Positions 10,750 to 19,651 of a stretch of DNA of 21,882 nt are shown here, piece by piece. How positions within the stretch are numbered: position 1 is the stretch's first letter; each line of letters starts with the position of its first letter. This DNA is from Hypsibius dujardini. Taxonomy: Eukaryota > Tardigrada > Eutardigrada > Parachela > Hypsibiidae. Where the stretch lies: positions 1 to 21,882 of the forward strand of contig LRSR01011722.1 in assembly GCA_001579985.1 (NCBI GenBank), written 5' to 3'. A model generated the notes under the pieces. The model was not told the origin of the DNA. It worked only from the letters and a program-made list of their open reading frames with translations, and did not search any database. A program made the translations under genes and the position numbers.

Positions 10750-11487
10750 AAAATGTCATACATGGATGAGCATTCGAGCCATCCTTTCAACCTTGGCTTC
10801 CTCGATGTGTGCATGCAGTCTGATTGCGACATCAAGGTCATGGTTTTTCCCGTGGCCAAACCGGTAAACTCCAGCCGCTCGATGTCTGCGTATTTGGAGG
10901 GGTAGAATATAAATGACGCCGTCATCTGGAACAACTGCATCTGAACACCGAAGGATACCATCCGGTACAATATTATGCGATATGATATTACCGCTTAAAT
11001 TATTCTTTTCGTGCATTTGGTTCGTTAATTTGTCTACGTTTTTCTGTTTAGCTGACGCGAAATACATTTCCGGCTCACCTCAATATCCTCTGGTCAAAGC
11101 TCAATCTGTGTGAGTCCCTACAATCCGGTTTCCGGATAACCGGTCTGTTCCCTTTCGATCCTAAAGTCATCCAAGAGGCCGTTCATACTGTAGCGAAAGG
11201 AGTGCCGCCACAGGAAGAACCCACCACGAATTCTCTCTTTTTGAGGAGGACCAAATTCTACGCGGGTCTCTTAAGCGCCTGACTTCCTGAGTCCACCATT
11301 GAGTCCACCATGCAGTACATTTTCCGCCAGGTCAGCGGAACGAGCTCCGGATTCGACATTGCCGAGTCTATACATCGACGTCTCAACGGTTCTATTCCTC
11401 CGAAAAAAACAAAGTGGCTCATAGGCGCCTCGAGACTTCTGCCGGAAAGTGGTGGAGCGATCAATCCGTGCGGGAAGCTCTGAAAGG
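10750..11487 (+). pseudogene. Decayed pogo/Tigger/Jerky-type DDE transposase fragment
   Basis: Two frames together read as the C-terminal half of a DDE_1-type transposase of the pogo superfamily. From 10753 the frame gives MDEHSSHPFNLGFLDVC, in which D (10765-10767) and HSSH match the second catalytic Asp block. After a frameshift near 10845-10865 the frame at 10863 gives KLQPLDVCVFG, the usual LQPLDVGVFG block. The same frame, broken by stops at 10914 and near 10983, 11049 and 11279, later gives LWSKLNLCESLQSGFRITG followed by LFPFDPKVI, the usual GFR-x-TG-x-PF end. It is clearly inactive. The N-terminal half and the first catalytic Asp are missing; the remnant begins right after a CTGT tract. 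I could not identify terminal repeats or a target-site duplication. Confidence 0.72.
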
Positions 11488-11731
11488 AACGTCGCAAAAA
11501 GGCCTTCGTTGTGGCAAACCTCCTCCTACGCTCGCAAAACCGTGCCGCGTCCGATACGGATTTTAGTTTCCTTAGAGAATTTTATGCCGTTTTATTTTTT
11601 ACGTAATTAGACCCGGTCCCTTTTTTCTCTATTCGAAAAAAAATCCTCGTTCAGTAGTTTAGAGAGCTTTTCTCTGTTGTTGAATTATTGTTTTTGTTTC
11701 TTTTTGTGGATGATTGGGTGTGTATGTGCAT

Positions 11732-11779
11732 CCTTATGGTGAGCGTTCGAGCTCTTGGCTCGACGCTCACAACATAAAG
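11732..11779. repeat. GC-rich imperfect hairpin
   Basis: The left arm gtgagcgttcgagc (11739-11752) and right arm gctcgacgctcac (11758-11770) are complementary with one bulged base around a 5-nt loop. The pairing extends outward with small bulges (cttatg against cataaag). It lies about 250 bp past the DDE remnant in otherwise T-rich DNA. It could belong to the end of that transposon or another element, or be a transcribed stem-loop. Function unknown. Confidence 0.6.
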
Positions 11780-12045
11780 TCAGTGTCGTGGTTTCCTTCG
11801 TTTCGTTATCTTCCTCTTCCTATTGCGGCACTCGTTAGTTAATAGCTCCGCCTAATAAAGTTAGGGGAAAGTGTCTGGTCAAGAGCTTTATTATGCCTTT
11901 CAAGGGGACCTAAGTAATTGGAAAGAGAGTAGGGATGCACCTGACGGCAAAGGCGTGGCTGTTAAAACTGAAGCGGAAGAATAGAGGAGGCGTCAGCTGA
12001 CTATGCGATGCATTTACGCCTAGGCATAAAATTCAGTATGAGAAG

Positions 12046-12226
12046 TGTGTATTTCGGCTTACGCATGGGTTTCTCTTTGATGGCAGGTGCCTGATTGTTT
12101 GATTTCATGTACCATATCCTAGTGTCCAGCACTTTTGGAAATCAAACTATAAAACACCTGCCATCAAAGTGAAACTTTTAAGTCAGCTGATTTATCTTGC
12201 AATTGGAGGGTGAACCGAAATACACA
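12046..12226. repeat. Foldback / MITE-like inverted repeat
   Basis: The outer arms are tgtgtatttcgg (12046-12057) and ccgaaatacaca (12215-12226), perfect complements. The inner arms are ctttgatggcaggtg (12075-12089) and cacctgccatcaaag (12155-12169), also perfect, followed by tttgattt (12098-12105) pairing with aaatcaaa (12139-12146). About 33 nt separate the inner arms. Between the outer and inner arms the right side has about 30 extra bases. No long ORF is contained. It is most like a short non-autonomous DNA element or an old inverted insertion; a microRNA-like hairpin is a weaker alternative. Confidence 0.7.
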
Positions 12227-12498
12227 TTTCTCCTTCATATACTAACAATAGTGGAAAGAGTCAAAACTGCAGTTCCTACAGACGGAAATGAAAACTTCTC
12301 TGCATATGCAATTTTAATGCTGATAGACTTGGAGCTTGACAGGAAGAGGGAGGAATCAATGTCGCTTAGATTTGCTACTTCCTTTTAAAGGTCCTGAATT
12401 TGTTTTTGTGATCGACGAGCCTGTAAAACACATTGATATAGCGAAGAGTAATCCATTTATTGTACACATTTATACTTTTGCACTTAGTCGTTTGATTA

Positions 12499-12504
12499 TT
12501 TATT
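12499..12504 (-). terminator. Poly(A) signal AATAAA for the DDX52 gene
   Basis: tttatt on the plus strand reads AATAAA on the minus strand, 66 bases past the DDX52 stop codon. A second copy lies at 12456-12461. Spacing fits a short 3' UTR; no cleavage-site evidence is available. Confidence 0.5.
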
Positions 12505-12569
12505 CGTTCGTTTACACTTTCAGATCTTTCTTCTATATTTGCTGGTATAGAGATAGATTTCGCATATAT

Positions 12570-14140
12570 TTACCGTTTCTTTTTGAAAATACCTTGAAGT
12601 TTAGCGGGCGCCGCTGCTACCGGCAATTTTGATTTGTTGGCTGCCCTCGTAGCTTTTCGGTCAAGAACGTCGCGCTTCAATCTTTTCAGTCCAGATCTGA
12701 GGAGCACAAAAAACGTACCATCAGAATAAAAGCAGACTTTAACGTTGCCAGGCGTGATTTACAGAAATAATACATATACACGTTTGGGTGGTGGGTTGGT
12801 TTTGTTCGCGCGTGCTTACCCCGAAGACGGCTTTAACTGCAGCATAAACTCCGGGACTTCACACCCCGATCGTCTCATCACGCTTGCGATACTAAAGGAG
12901 ATTATGGACAAAATTAAATGCCCAAAATTAGCAGAAAAACAGACAAAGAAACTGAGGCAAGCAAGGAGAGAGGCAGGCAGAGAGCCAGATTGACAGTCAG
13001 GCTAATAAGCAGACAGGCACAGGGACACACAAGTAAACAAGCAGACAGACAGAAGACGGACGGACGAAAAGGCGGACATACAGACAGACAGGCAAAACAG
13101 ATAGATAAGACACCCATATTCATCGGAAAGGGAAACGCAGATAGATGCAAGCAAGTAGAGAGTCAAGCAGACAGGGAGATGGGCATTCAGACTGATTGGC
13201 AGAAAGATTGGCAGAAAAACAGACAGATAGCCAGGCAAATTGCCACACATACGTACAAGGCAAGCAGGCAGACATGCAAAATACCTGCGAAGATTTGGTG
13301 CGTCCTTCTCCGTGAAGAGCGTCACCGCCTTCCCCTTATTACCCGCCCGCCCTGTCCGTCCTATCCGGTGGATGTAGCTGATCGAACTCAGCGGAAAGTC
13401 ATAGTTGACCACCAAGTTGACGCCTTTGAAGTCGATCCCTCGGCCCAACACTTCCGTGGCAATCAACGTCCACACTTTGCCGGAACGAAAGTCACTCACG
13501 ACCGCATCTCTCTGCAAGAAATGTCTCAAGTCAATCTGCAAGAAATCTTAGAGACGAAGTGACGCACGGACCTCTGCCTGATCTCGGTCGGAGTGGATGA
13601 CGTCAGCATGAACGCCGTCGCCTTTGAGCTGTCGATGGAGTTCCTTCGCTTTTTGCTTGGTCTGAACGAATATCAACACAGGCGGCGTGTAATCCTTAAA
13701 TGGAAGAAATAACATAAAGAGACATGAAGGTACAGATCCAGTTTCTTTCAACAAAAATGTCCTTCTTCAGACCTTTCGGAAGATTTGACGCAACGCGGTG
13801 AGCTTTCCGGTTTCGTTTCCGACAAATATGAGCTTTTGGTGGATTGTTGCCGTGGCGGAATTTCGCGCGCCGATGGAAATTCCCACAACATTGTCCAAAT
13901 TTGCTTTGCACCAGTCCTCCACCTGAAAGAAAAAAAAATGCACGTTTGCGCAATTTTTTACGGGGACTACGTGACTGAAAATCGCGTTGGTTAAGTTTTT
14001 ACCCTTTTGCCCGTCATTCTGTCTGTTCCATTCGTCTCGCCTCTGACAATTTGTCTGCCTGATTACCTACCTACCTGTGTCTCAGTCTATCTGTCTATAC
14101 GTCTGTCTGTCTATCTGTCTATACGTCTATCTGTCTATAC

Positions 14141-14184
<44 letters not shown>

Positions 14185-16788
14185 GCCTGCCTGCCTGTCT
14201 GTCTGTCTACCTGCCCGTCTGTGTTTGTCTTTCTTTGCCTCCATATCACTTTGCTTACCAGCGAACTTGACCGACGGGATCTAAAATCAGTTTACGTACG
14301 TACCTGCCGGCTTTTCTGGTCTTCAGCTTACCTCGGTGGCAAAAGTTGCACTGAAAAGCGCACGTCGAATGCCTGGATGGCTGCATGCTTTGTAGATAAC
14401 TGCCAACTGAAGTGCAAACAACATCCAGTGAATCCCAAATTTCCGATCAAATAGAAAAGCAGTACGGTACTAGTACCTGATCTCGAAAGCCGCCCTTGAT
14501 GTGAGCCTCAAATAGCTTGTCAGACTCGTCGATGATCAACCACTCAGCTTGTTTTAGACTGGCTATAGACGTCTTGTCTTTCAAGAGGAATACCAATCGG
14601 TTCGGGGTAGTGATCAGTACATCAAATTGAAGCGCTAGAAATGGCTTCGCTTTGAACTTCTTGATAACTTTCGGGACATCTTCCAGTAAGTGAGCGCGCA
14701 GGCCAATGCCGGCACTGAGTCGTTCAAACTCAAAGAATGTCTGAAAATTGAAAGATAGTTCACTTACGGCTAGCTATAAGAAATTTTCAAATTAAAAAGC
14801 TGCACGTCTGCCTTGTCTGTTTCTCTGTCCGTCTGTCTGTCTGTCTGTCTGTCTGTGCCTGTCTGTCTGCCCATGTGACTGCTTGCCTTTATATCTGTCT
14901 GTTCTCTCACTTAATCTATTTGTGCCGGTCTATCAGCCTGCCTGTCTGGCGGTCTATTAGCCTGTTTCTTAATCTGTTCACTCATGTGCCTGCATACCTG
15001 GACCAATGTCCGTCTATCTGACGCACCTGCTTTGCCAATTCCCGAGTGGGTGACACAATCACGGCACGATATCCGACGTCTTTCGGTTGTGCTAAGGTCT
15101 GGATAACAGGGATGAGGAAGGCGGCAGTTTTGCCGGAACCGGTTGGAGCAGAGGCCAAAATTTCGCGCTTCTATTCAAGACGAAGGGATTATCTCAGGCC
15201 ATGCGTCAGTACCTGTAAACTGGGAATCCCCGTTAACGGCATTCACCTCGAGAAGTAGCGGGATGGCCTGCATCTGGATTGGTGTGGGTGCTTTATACCC
15301 CACCGATTCAATGTTGGCCGCCAAACGTGAGTCGAGGTCATATCTGGCTATCAGATCTTCAAATGCGGAAACTGGCTGGCAGACATCCGTTCCTTCCACG
15401 TGAATACTCTTCTCATTTCGAAATCTGTTGATCTATAATTCAAATTAAATTAAAACTTCACTACTCGAGAAAACTATTTTACCGGAGGCTTTATCTTAAG
15501 TTCATACACACGCCATTACTACACATGCCGTTTCAAATTTTGTGCCAGCTAAGTGTTCAATTAATTTAAACACTAATATACAAAAGGATTAATACTAAGA
15601 ATCAATTTAACGGTTAAAGTTGCACTTTCAGAAATTATAAACGAAACAATCTATAATGTTACCCTCAGCTCAGATCTACGTTGGACCGATAGACCTTACA
15701 GTTTCAATCTCAGTAGTCTGATATATAAATTTATCAACTATAAAATGCAAAAGTCTAAAATTCAATTAGGTTTAAATAATGAAGGAAGTGTTTAAAGTTA
15801 ACTGTTAAACTTAATTAGATAGATGTAACTAATTTAATTGTTACAATTAATTAATTAACGAGCGATAACGAAAAATGGATGTTAAAACAACCATATAAAA
15901 TGAGGAACAAAACCGCAAAGAAATCAACCAAGTGATAACCAAGGAATAAGATCAATCAACTGATCACTCTCACGGGGAGAAAGATACTCCCAGTCGCAAA
16001 TTTCTTAACTGTCGTATTCGTCCGTACCTCTTCCTGCTGAATCTGCGCCCTTCTCTGTGCCTCATTTCTCCTCTTATTCTTCTTTTTCGACTTGGGTTTT
16101 GGCTGAAAGGCCGCTCCGGAAAGCTCCGTTCCAGAGTAGAGTTGAATATTGTCTTGCCCGTCTTCGATATTGTCGCCATCGGCATCCGAATCATCTTCCC
16201 TGGCATTTTTGGTCGGATCATCATTTATAATGTCGAAAAAAGGAGCGTCTTCATAATCGGAGTCCGGTTGAGAATCCGTGGCAGACTCGTCTAAAGCATA
16301 GAAAAGAAATTCAAAAAGACAATCAATCAATCAAGCGAGAGATTCATCCAGCAAATAATTAAAACCAAACAACAATCAACGCAATAACATAATGGTAAAG
16401 ACTAAAAACCGATCAATCAAGACAATCAATCAACAGACCACAAGTGATGGAAATGAATGAAGCGGCGTACCTTCTGCCATAGCATCGTCGTCTTCCGGTT
16501 CGACGCACATTTCGGGATCATTTTGAGACTTTTTCGTACCGACCAAACGGCTGAACTGCAATAAAACGTAATATCCCATCCATTTTGAAATCCTTCGGAG
16601 AATGAGAATGGCATAAAATGAAATTGGGAATGATTTCTGACCAGGTCGTCAAGTGTTTTGCCGGATTTGCCTGAAATTGCCTTACTCCGCAGCGGAGAAA
16701 TGGCTGGATGTGTGCGTTTGGAATTTAACGGATTGGCAGCAGCCGAGCGAAGCTTTGTGCCAAATGTAAGGGCTTTGAAAACATCCAT
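12570..16788 (-). CDS. DDX52: DDX52/ROK1 ATP-dependent DEAD-box RNA helicase, complete, 12 exons
   Basis: Nucleolar RNA helicase needed for early 18S pre-rRNA processing and 40S assembly (known from yeast Rok1). Exons in coding order: 16788-16642, 16555-16471, 16290-16028, 15432-15247, 15170-15027, 14740-14477, 14406-14332, 13922-13773, 13694-13572, 13511-13285, 12891-12820, 12696-12570. Every phase agrees, giving 620 aa (human about 599). Motifs: Q-motif [10 protein letters not shown] (214-223), I APTGSGKT (235-242), Ia PTREL (268-272), Ib TPNR (320-323), II DESD (346-349, the DDX52 variant of DEAD), III SAT (382-384), V RGID (503-506), [12 protein letters not shown] (527-536). Exon 11 gives the DDX52-type [10 protein letters not shown], and exon 12 a Lys/Arg-rich tail ending in KKKR and TAA. 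The acidic then basic N-terminus is less conserved. Introns 1, 8 and 9 use donors beginning GTC. Several introns carry CTGT/CAGA tracts. Confidence 0.94.
12940..13278. repeat. CAGA tract in DDX52 intron 10
   Basis: AGACAGACAG, GCAGGCAG, GGACGGACG and AGATTGGCAG units across most of intron 10 (12892-13284). In the DDX52 transcript sense it reads TCTG, opposite to the tracts in introns 5 and 7. Confidence 0.9.
14020..14236. repeat. CTGT tract in DDX52 intron 7, with the longest pure run of the window
   Basis: Starts degenerate, passes through a higher-order pattern with three CTGTCTATACGT units (about 14091-14140), then a nearly pure GTCT run (about 14141-14184) and CTGCCTGC units. It lies within intron 13923-14331; in transcript sense it reads CAGA. 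Pure runs of this kind are likely length-polymorphic. Confidence 0.95.
14808..15010. repeat. CTGT tract in DDX52 intron 5
   Basis: Starts TCTGTCCGTCTGTCTG, then decays into CTGCC, CTAT and CTTAATC variants inside intron 14741-15026. Transcript sense is CAGA. Confidence 0.9.
15433..16027. other. DDX52 intron 3, AT-rich
   Basis: 595-bp intron, donor gtacgg, acceptor ending attatag. It is AT-rich, with ATCAA-type units at about 15905-15965 near its 5' end in transcript sense. No other feature seen. Confidence 0.8.
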
Positions 16789-17280
16789 TTTCGAACAAAA
16801 TTTAAGGAAAAAGAAAAATGCATGAAGCCATGTCGGTTGAGTTGAGTTACGGTATCTTCTCAGTCTGGACAATTCAACAAATTTAGGGAGTCGATTGATT
16901 GATTGTTTATCCGTTTGTTGTACAGGCCAGGTGTACACTGTGCAAGGCTACAAGCGGGCCTACAACGCATGTTACTCAACAGCAAGGTTGAGTGAGGCGG
17001 GCCGGATGTGACAGCTTAAGGTGAGCCGCTAGGAGCAATATCTCATTAATTCGACTTCATTTTCAATCTACATACGGCTGAATTAAAGAGCGCCTTTATA
17101 CTGCAGTAACTGTACCTTGTCCACACGCTAACAAGGAGCTTAAATTAGATAACTCTAGTTGAGGATAAATTAATAGTATCTTAGTTCGCAGCAGAGCAGA
17201 TTGATGGACGCGGTTTGAAAAAGGGGAGAACTTCTCCTGATGGTTAGTGTCCACCGCCCAGGCAGAAAACTTATTTAATT
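16789..17280. other. DDX52 upstream region
   Basis: Must hold the DDX52 promoter on the minus strand. Visible details: a perfect 7-bp stem actcaac (16974-16980) / gttgagt (16987-16993) with a 6-nt loop, and TGATTGATTG at about 16892-16906. No ORF supported on either strand. Confidence 0.45.
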
Positions 17281-17294
17281 CTAATTATGAATGT

Positions 17295-17392
17295 ATGTGT
17301 TTGTTTGTCTGTTTGTTTGTCTGTCTGTCGGTCGGTCGGTCAGTCTGTCTGCCGGTCTGTCTCTCTGTCTGTCTGTCTGTCTGCATGCCTGA
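17295..17392. repeat. CTGT/CGGT tract upstream of the basic ORF
   Basis: TGTTTGTCTGTTTG, CGGTCGGTCGGTCAG and CTGTCTGTCTG units. The long frame running from here into the basic ORF is not taken as coding. Confidence 0.9.
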
Positions 17393-17617
17393 TCGTCCTT
17401 GAACAAATGGAAAGCATACAAATGGACCCACTCCCCCTTGCCGATAAAATTGTTTCTAGGGAAACTTCTCGCGCTCTCTGGAGTTGCGAGTTCGCCATTC
17501 AGTCTTCCTTCTCTCAAACTCCCCCTCCTATTTACGTACCTGCTGTTTCGAGCTGTAGCCTCTTCAAGCGACAACTTCCGTGTCAAGATAAAGGAGCTAA
17601 ACATACTCGCTCAAAAA

Positions 17618-18004
17618 ATGAACAACCGCAAGAACGGATCGACCGTCTTAGCCGTGGCTGGATCTGGAGTCGGTTCCCGTCCCGCAGTAGGTTCAAACCG
17701 CAAGGCCCCCATTGCCGGGAAGAGCAACAACAAACGCAGTCGCTCGCCCTCGACGAAGAACCGGAAGTTTAAGTCTCGTGGACGTCCCGCTAGAGTCGCC
17801 AACACCCACCAGCCGGAAGCTGGGAACGCAAAGGCTCCGGAGATAGGAGACACTGCCAGCACTCCCGCAGTAGCGGTGGCCCTAGCAGCGGCTTCGAAGA
17901 AAGCTCCTCCCAATGGCAAGTCCCGAACTGGTCGGAAGGCCTCGAAGCGCGGCAAGGCCGCGCGTTGTGGAATCGCCAAGAAACGGGCTCTCCGACGTCG
18001 TTAG
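17618..18004 (+). CDS. Small highly basic protein with AT-hook-like core (hypothetical)
   Basis: A 129-codon open frame, much more GC-rich than its surroundings, as the proven exons here are. It opens MNNRKNGS at an ATG with A at -3. The product is rich in Lys, Arg, Ala, Ser and Pro. KSRGRPAR near the middle resembles an AT-hook core (RGRP), RSRSPS is an SR-like patch, and the tail ends KKRALRRR before TAG. This suggests a nuclear, nucleic-acid-binding protein resembling an H1 tail or small chromatin protein; I recognise no family. The frame stays open upstream to 17399, but those codons encode a hydrophobic stretch next to a CTGT tract and are probably not coding. It could instead be the last exon of a longer gene. 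An AATAAA lies at 18170-18175. Confidence 0.5.
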   Translation: MNNRKNGSTVLAVAGSGVGSRPAVGSNRKAPIAGKSNNKRSRSPSTKNRKFKSRGRPARVANTHQPEAGNAKAPEIGDTASTPAVAVALAAASKKAPPNGKSRTGRKASKRGKAARCGIAKKRALRRR

Positions 18005-18169
18005 TTGCTGGTGCGCTTCTTATAGCTGGGAATGAATGAGTGGGTCGTGTGGCTTTTCAATGCAGTTGATCTGTGAGCTGTTACAGCTTTATGCATGGAG
18101 TGGAATTTTTGGCATAGATTTTTCGCCGGGCTTCTATATATTCACACAATTGACGAGGACATAGGGAAA

Positions 18170-18175
18170 AATAAA
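18170..18175 (+). terminator. Candidate poly(A) signal AATAAA for the basic ORF
   Basis: AATAAA about 165 bases after the TAG of the basic ORF at 17618-18004. The surroundings are AT-rich, so a chance match is possible. Confidence 0.35.
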
Positions 18176-18864
18176 AATGGTGATACATATATGGAACAAC
18201 CGTTAAACAAGAATGGCGGTTGACGTGCAGTCGGAGGCAGGAGGAGCCTGGAGACATTTGCAGATCACAAATCAAATCACATCGATCAAACCTTAAAGTA
18301 CATTCCATGCGTGTTTCAATCTCAGTGATCAGTCGCACGCAGGGATTATTTTAAGGGGATTTTTAACGTAACACAAACCCGGTCAGATTTTTTTAAAGCT
18401 CGTGCTGCGCGCGCTTGCCCTCGTTGAAACTTCTGTTGATCGAATCAAGCCATTTGCCTCGGTTATTGCAGCAGTGCTATGTATTACCGAGTGCGGTAGC
18501 TTGAATCGGGTTTACATTGGATTTGAGAGATCAGGTGTCCACAAGACTGCAGCGGCTTCAGTACTGCAGTGCATGTACCCTTTTCCCAAATAAATTTCAG
18601 GCTTTCTTTGACGTTAAAACTTTTAGTTGAAGATCCTGGGAACTGCAATAGGAATTTCAAAAAATGTGTAACATTAAGGCCATTTAATCTCACACGTTTT
18701 GCGTAATGTCACACACTAAAATAATTTCTGGTCGCTCGTGTTTGAGCCAGGACTTGGACGGATAACAAAATAATAGTAAACCAAGAACATTAAACTAAAA
18801 CCATTAATGGTGCTAATTTTTCGGTTACCGTTACAAATCTGTAGTAAAGGGTGGGGAGTATATA

Positions 18865-19020
18865 TGGTACGCTGTTTTGTTGACGCTAAGACGAATGGGG
18901 TCGTCCGGTTAGAGCACTACGATATAAAAGCTAGGTGGCATATTATTCCGGGACCACATAAGCTTATTGAACTCAACCGCTTCGTGATTTCTAATTTTAC
19001 TCTAGATAATTTTATCCCGT
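18865..19020 (+). other. Possible orphan exon (weak)
   Basis: An open frame starting MVRCFVDAKTNGV and ending NFTLDNFIP, directly followed by a good donor, CCC|GTAAGT. No acceptable first exon, partner exon or family match was found. It might be a non-conserved upstream exon of the lectin-like gene or a decayed element. Confidence 0.2.
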
Positions 19021-19104
19021 AAGTGCGAGCATATTTTATAGATTATGCATCGTAATCAGTAGTTTCAGCCTATCGAAATATTTGATTACAAAAAAATAGC
19101 CTAA

Positions 19105-19305
19105 TTAATCTGTGACACATCGGTTTCTCTGCCAGCCTGTCCCTCTGTCTCTGTTTTTTCTTTCTCACTGTCTGTTTCCCTTTCCCCCTGCCCTTCGATA
19201 TGTCTCTCTGTCTATCTGTTTGTTTTTTTTCGGCACTAGTCTGTCTTTTTGTCGATCTATTTTCCTGTCTGGCTGTTTATTTGTCTGCCTGTCGGCCTGC
19301 CTTGC
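19105..19305. repeat. Degenerate CTGT/CTCT tract
   Basis: CCTCTGTCTCTG, TCTCTCTGTCTATCTG and CTGCCTGTCGGCCTGCC units, more T-rich than the others. It lies upstream of the lectin-like gene. Confidence 0.8.
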
Positions 19306-19651
19306 TGAGCATTCTCAATGTAACATTTTACGGTCTGTTTATTGAGTCATTGTAGGGTCAGCTCTCCACTTGCCGGGTTCCGTTGATATCTTGTGGCATG
19401 AACAATTTGCACACCACAGGACAAGCGGTTCTCAGTCCATGGCAGCTGCTGCTGCTACTGTTCTACAGTTGGACTAGCCGCCTGTTGTCATGCCTCCAGC
19501 ACCTCGCCCCGCGTCCACTGCAGGAGTATACCTCATACTCCCGCCCAAATTCCTGCCTTCATCCAGGCATTGTGGCGAGTGACCGCGATGCTAAACTTTT
19601 CATCCACCATCGACCGTTTGCCATCGTAGCAGCAATGTTAGCGACACTGTC

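Larger units (their letters stand above)
11488..12569. other. Intergenic region between transposase remnant and DDX52 3' end
   Basis: Contains the GC hairpin (11732-11779), the foldback element (12046-12226), an AATAAA near 11852 on the plus strand and the DDX52 3' flank with poly(A) signals. 11490-11600 still reads partly open and may be the tail of the mobile element. No gene seen. Confidence 0.55.
18005..19651. other. Intergenic region upstream of the lectin-like gene
   Basis: Mostly featureless AT-rich DNA. It contains a CTGT/CTCT tract (about 19105-19305), a possible orphan exon (about 18865-19020) and moderately GC-rich DNA at 19370-19650 that probably carries the promoter and 5' UTR of the lectin-like gene. 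Confidence 0.5.

Noticed and set aside
12745-12993. Plus-strand 82-codon frame
   Set aside because: Antisense of DDX52 exon 11 and its intron repeat; no motif.
14091-14184. Regular repeat array resembling a CRISPR
   Set aside because: Units are simple tetranucleotides without unique spacers, and the genome is eukaryotic.
17611-17979. 122-codon minus-strand frame
   Set aside because: Shadow of the GC-rich basic ORF on the plus strand; both are unproven, but the plus frame has the better start context and a plausible basic composition.
18897-18918. tRNA-like string (ggtcgtccggttagagcac) resembling an A box
   Set aside because: No matching B box or acceptor stem within 80 bases, so neither a tRNA nor a tRNA-derived SINE is supported.
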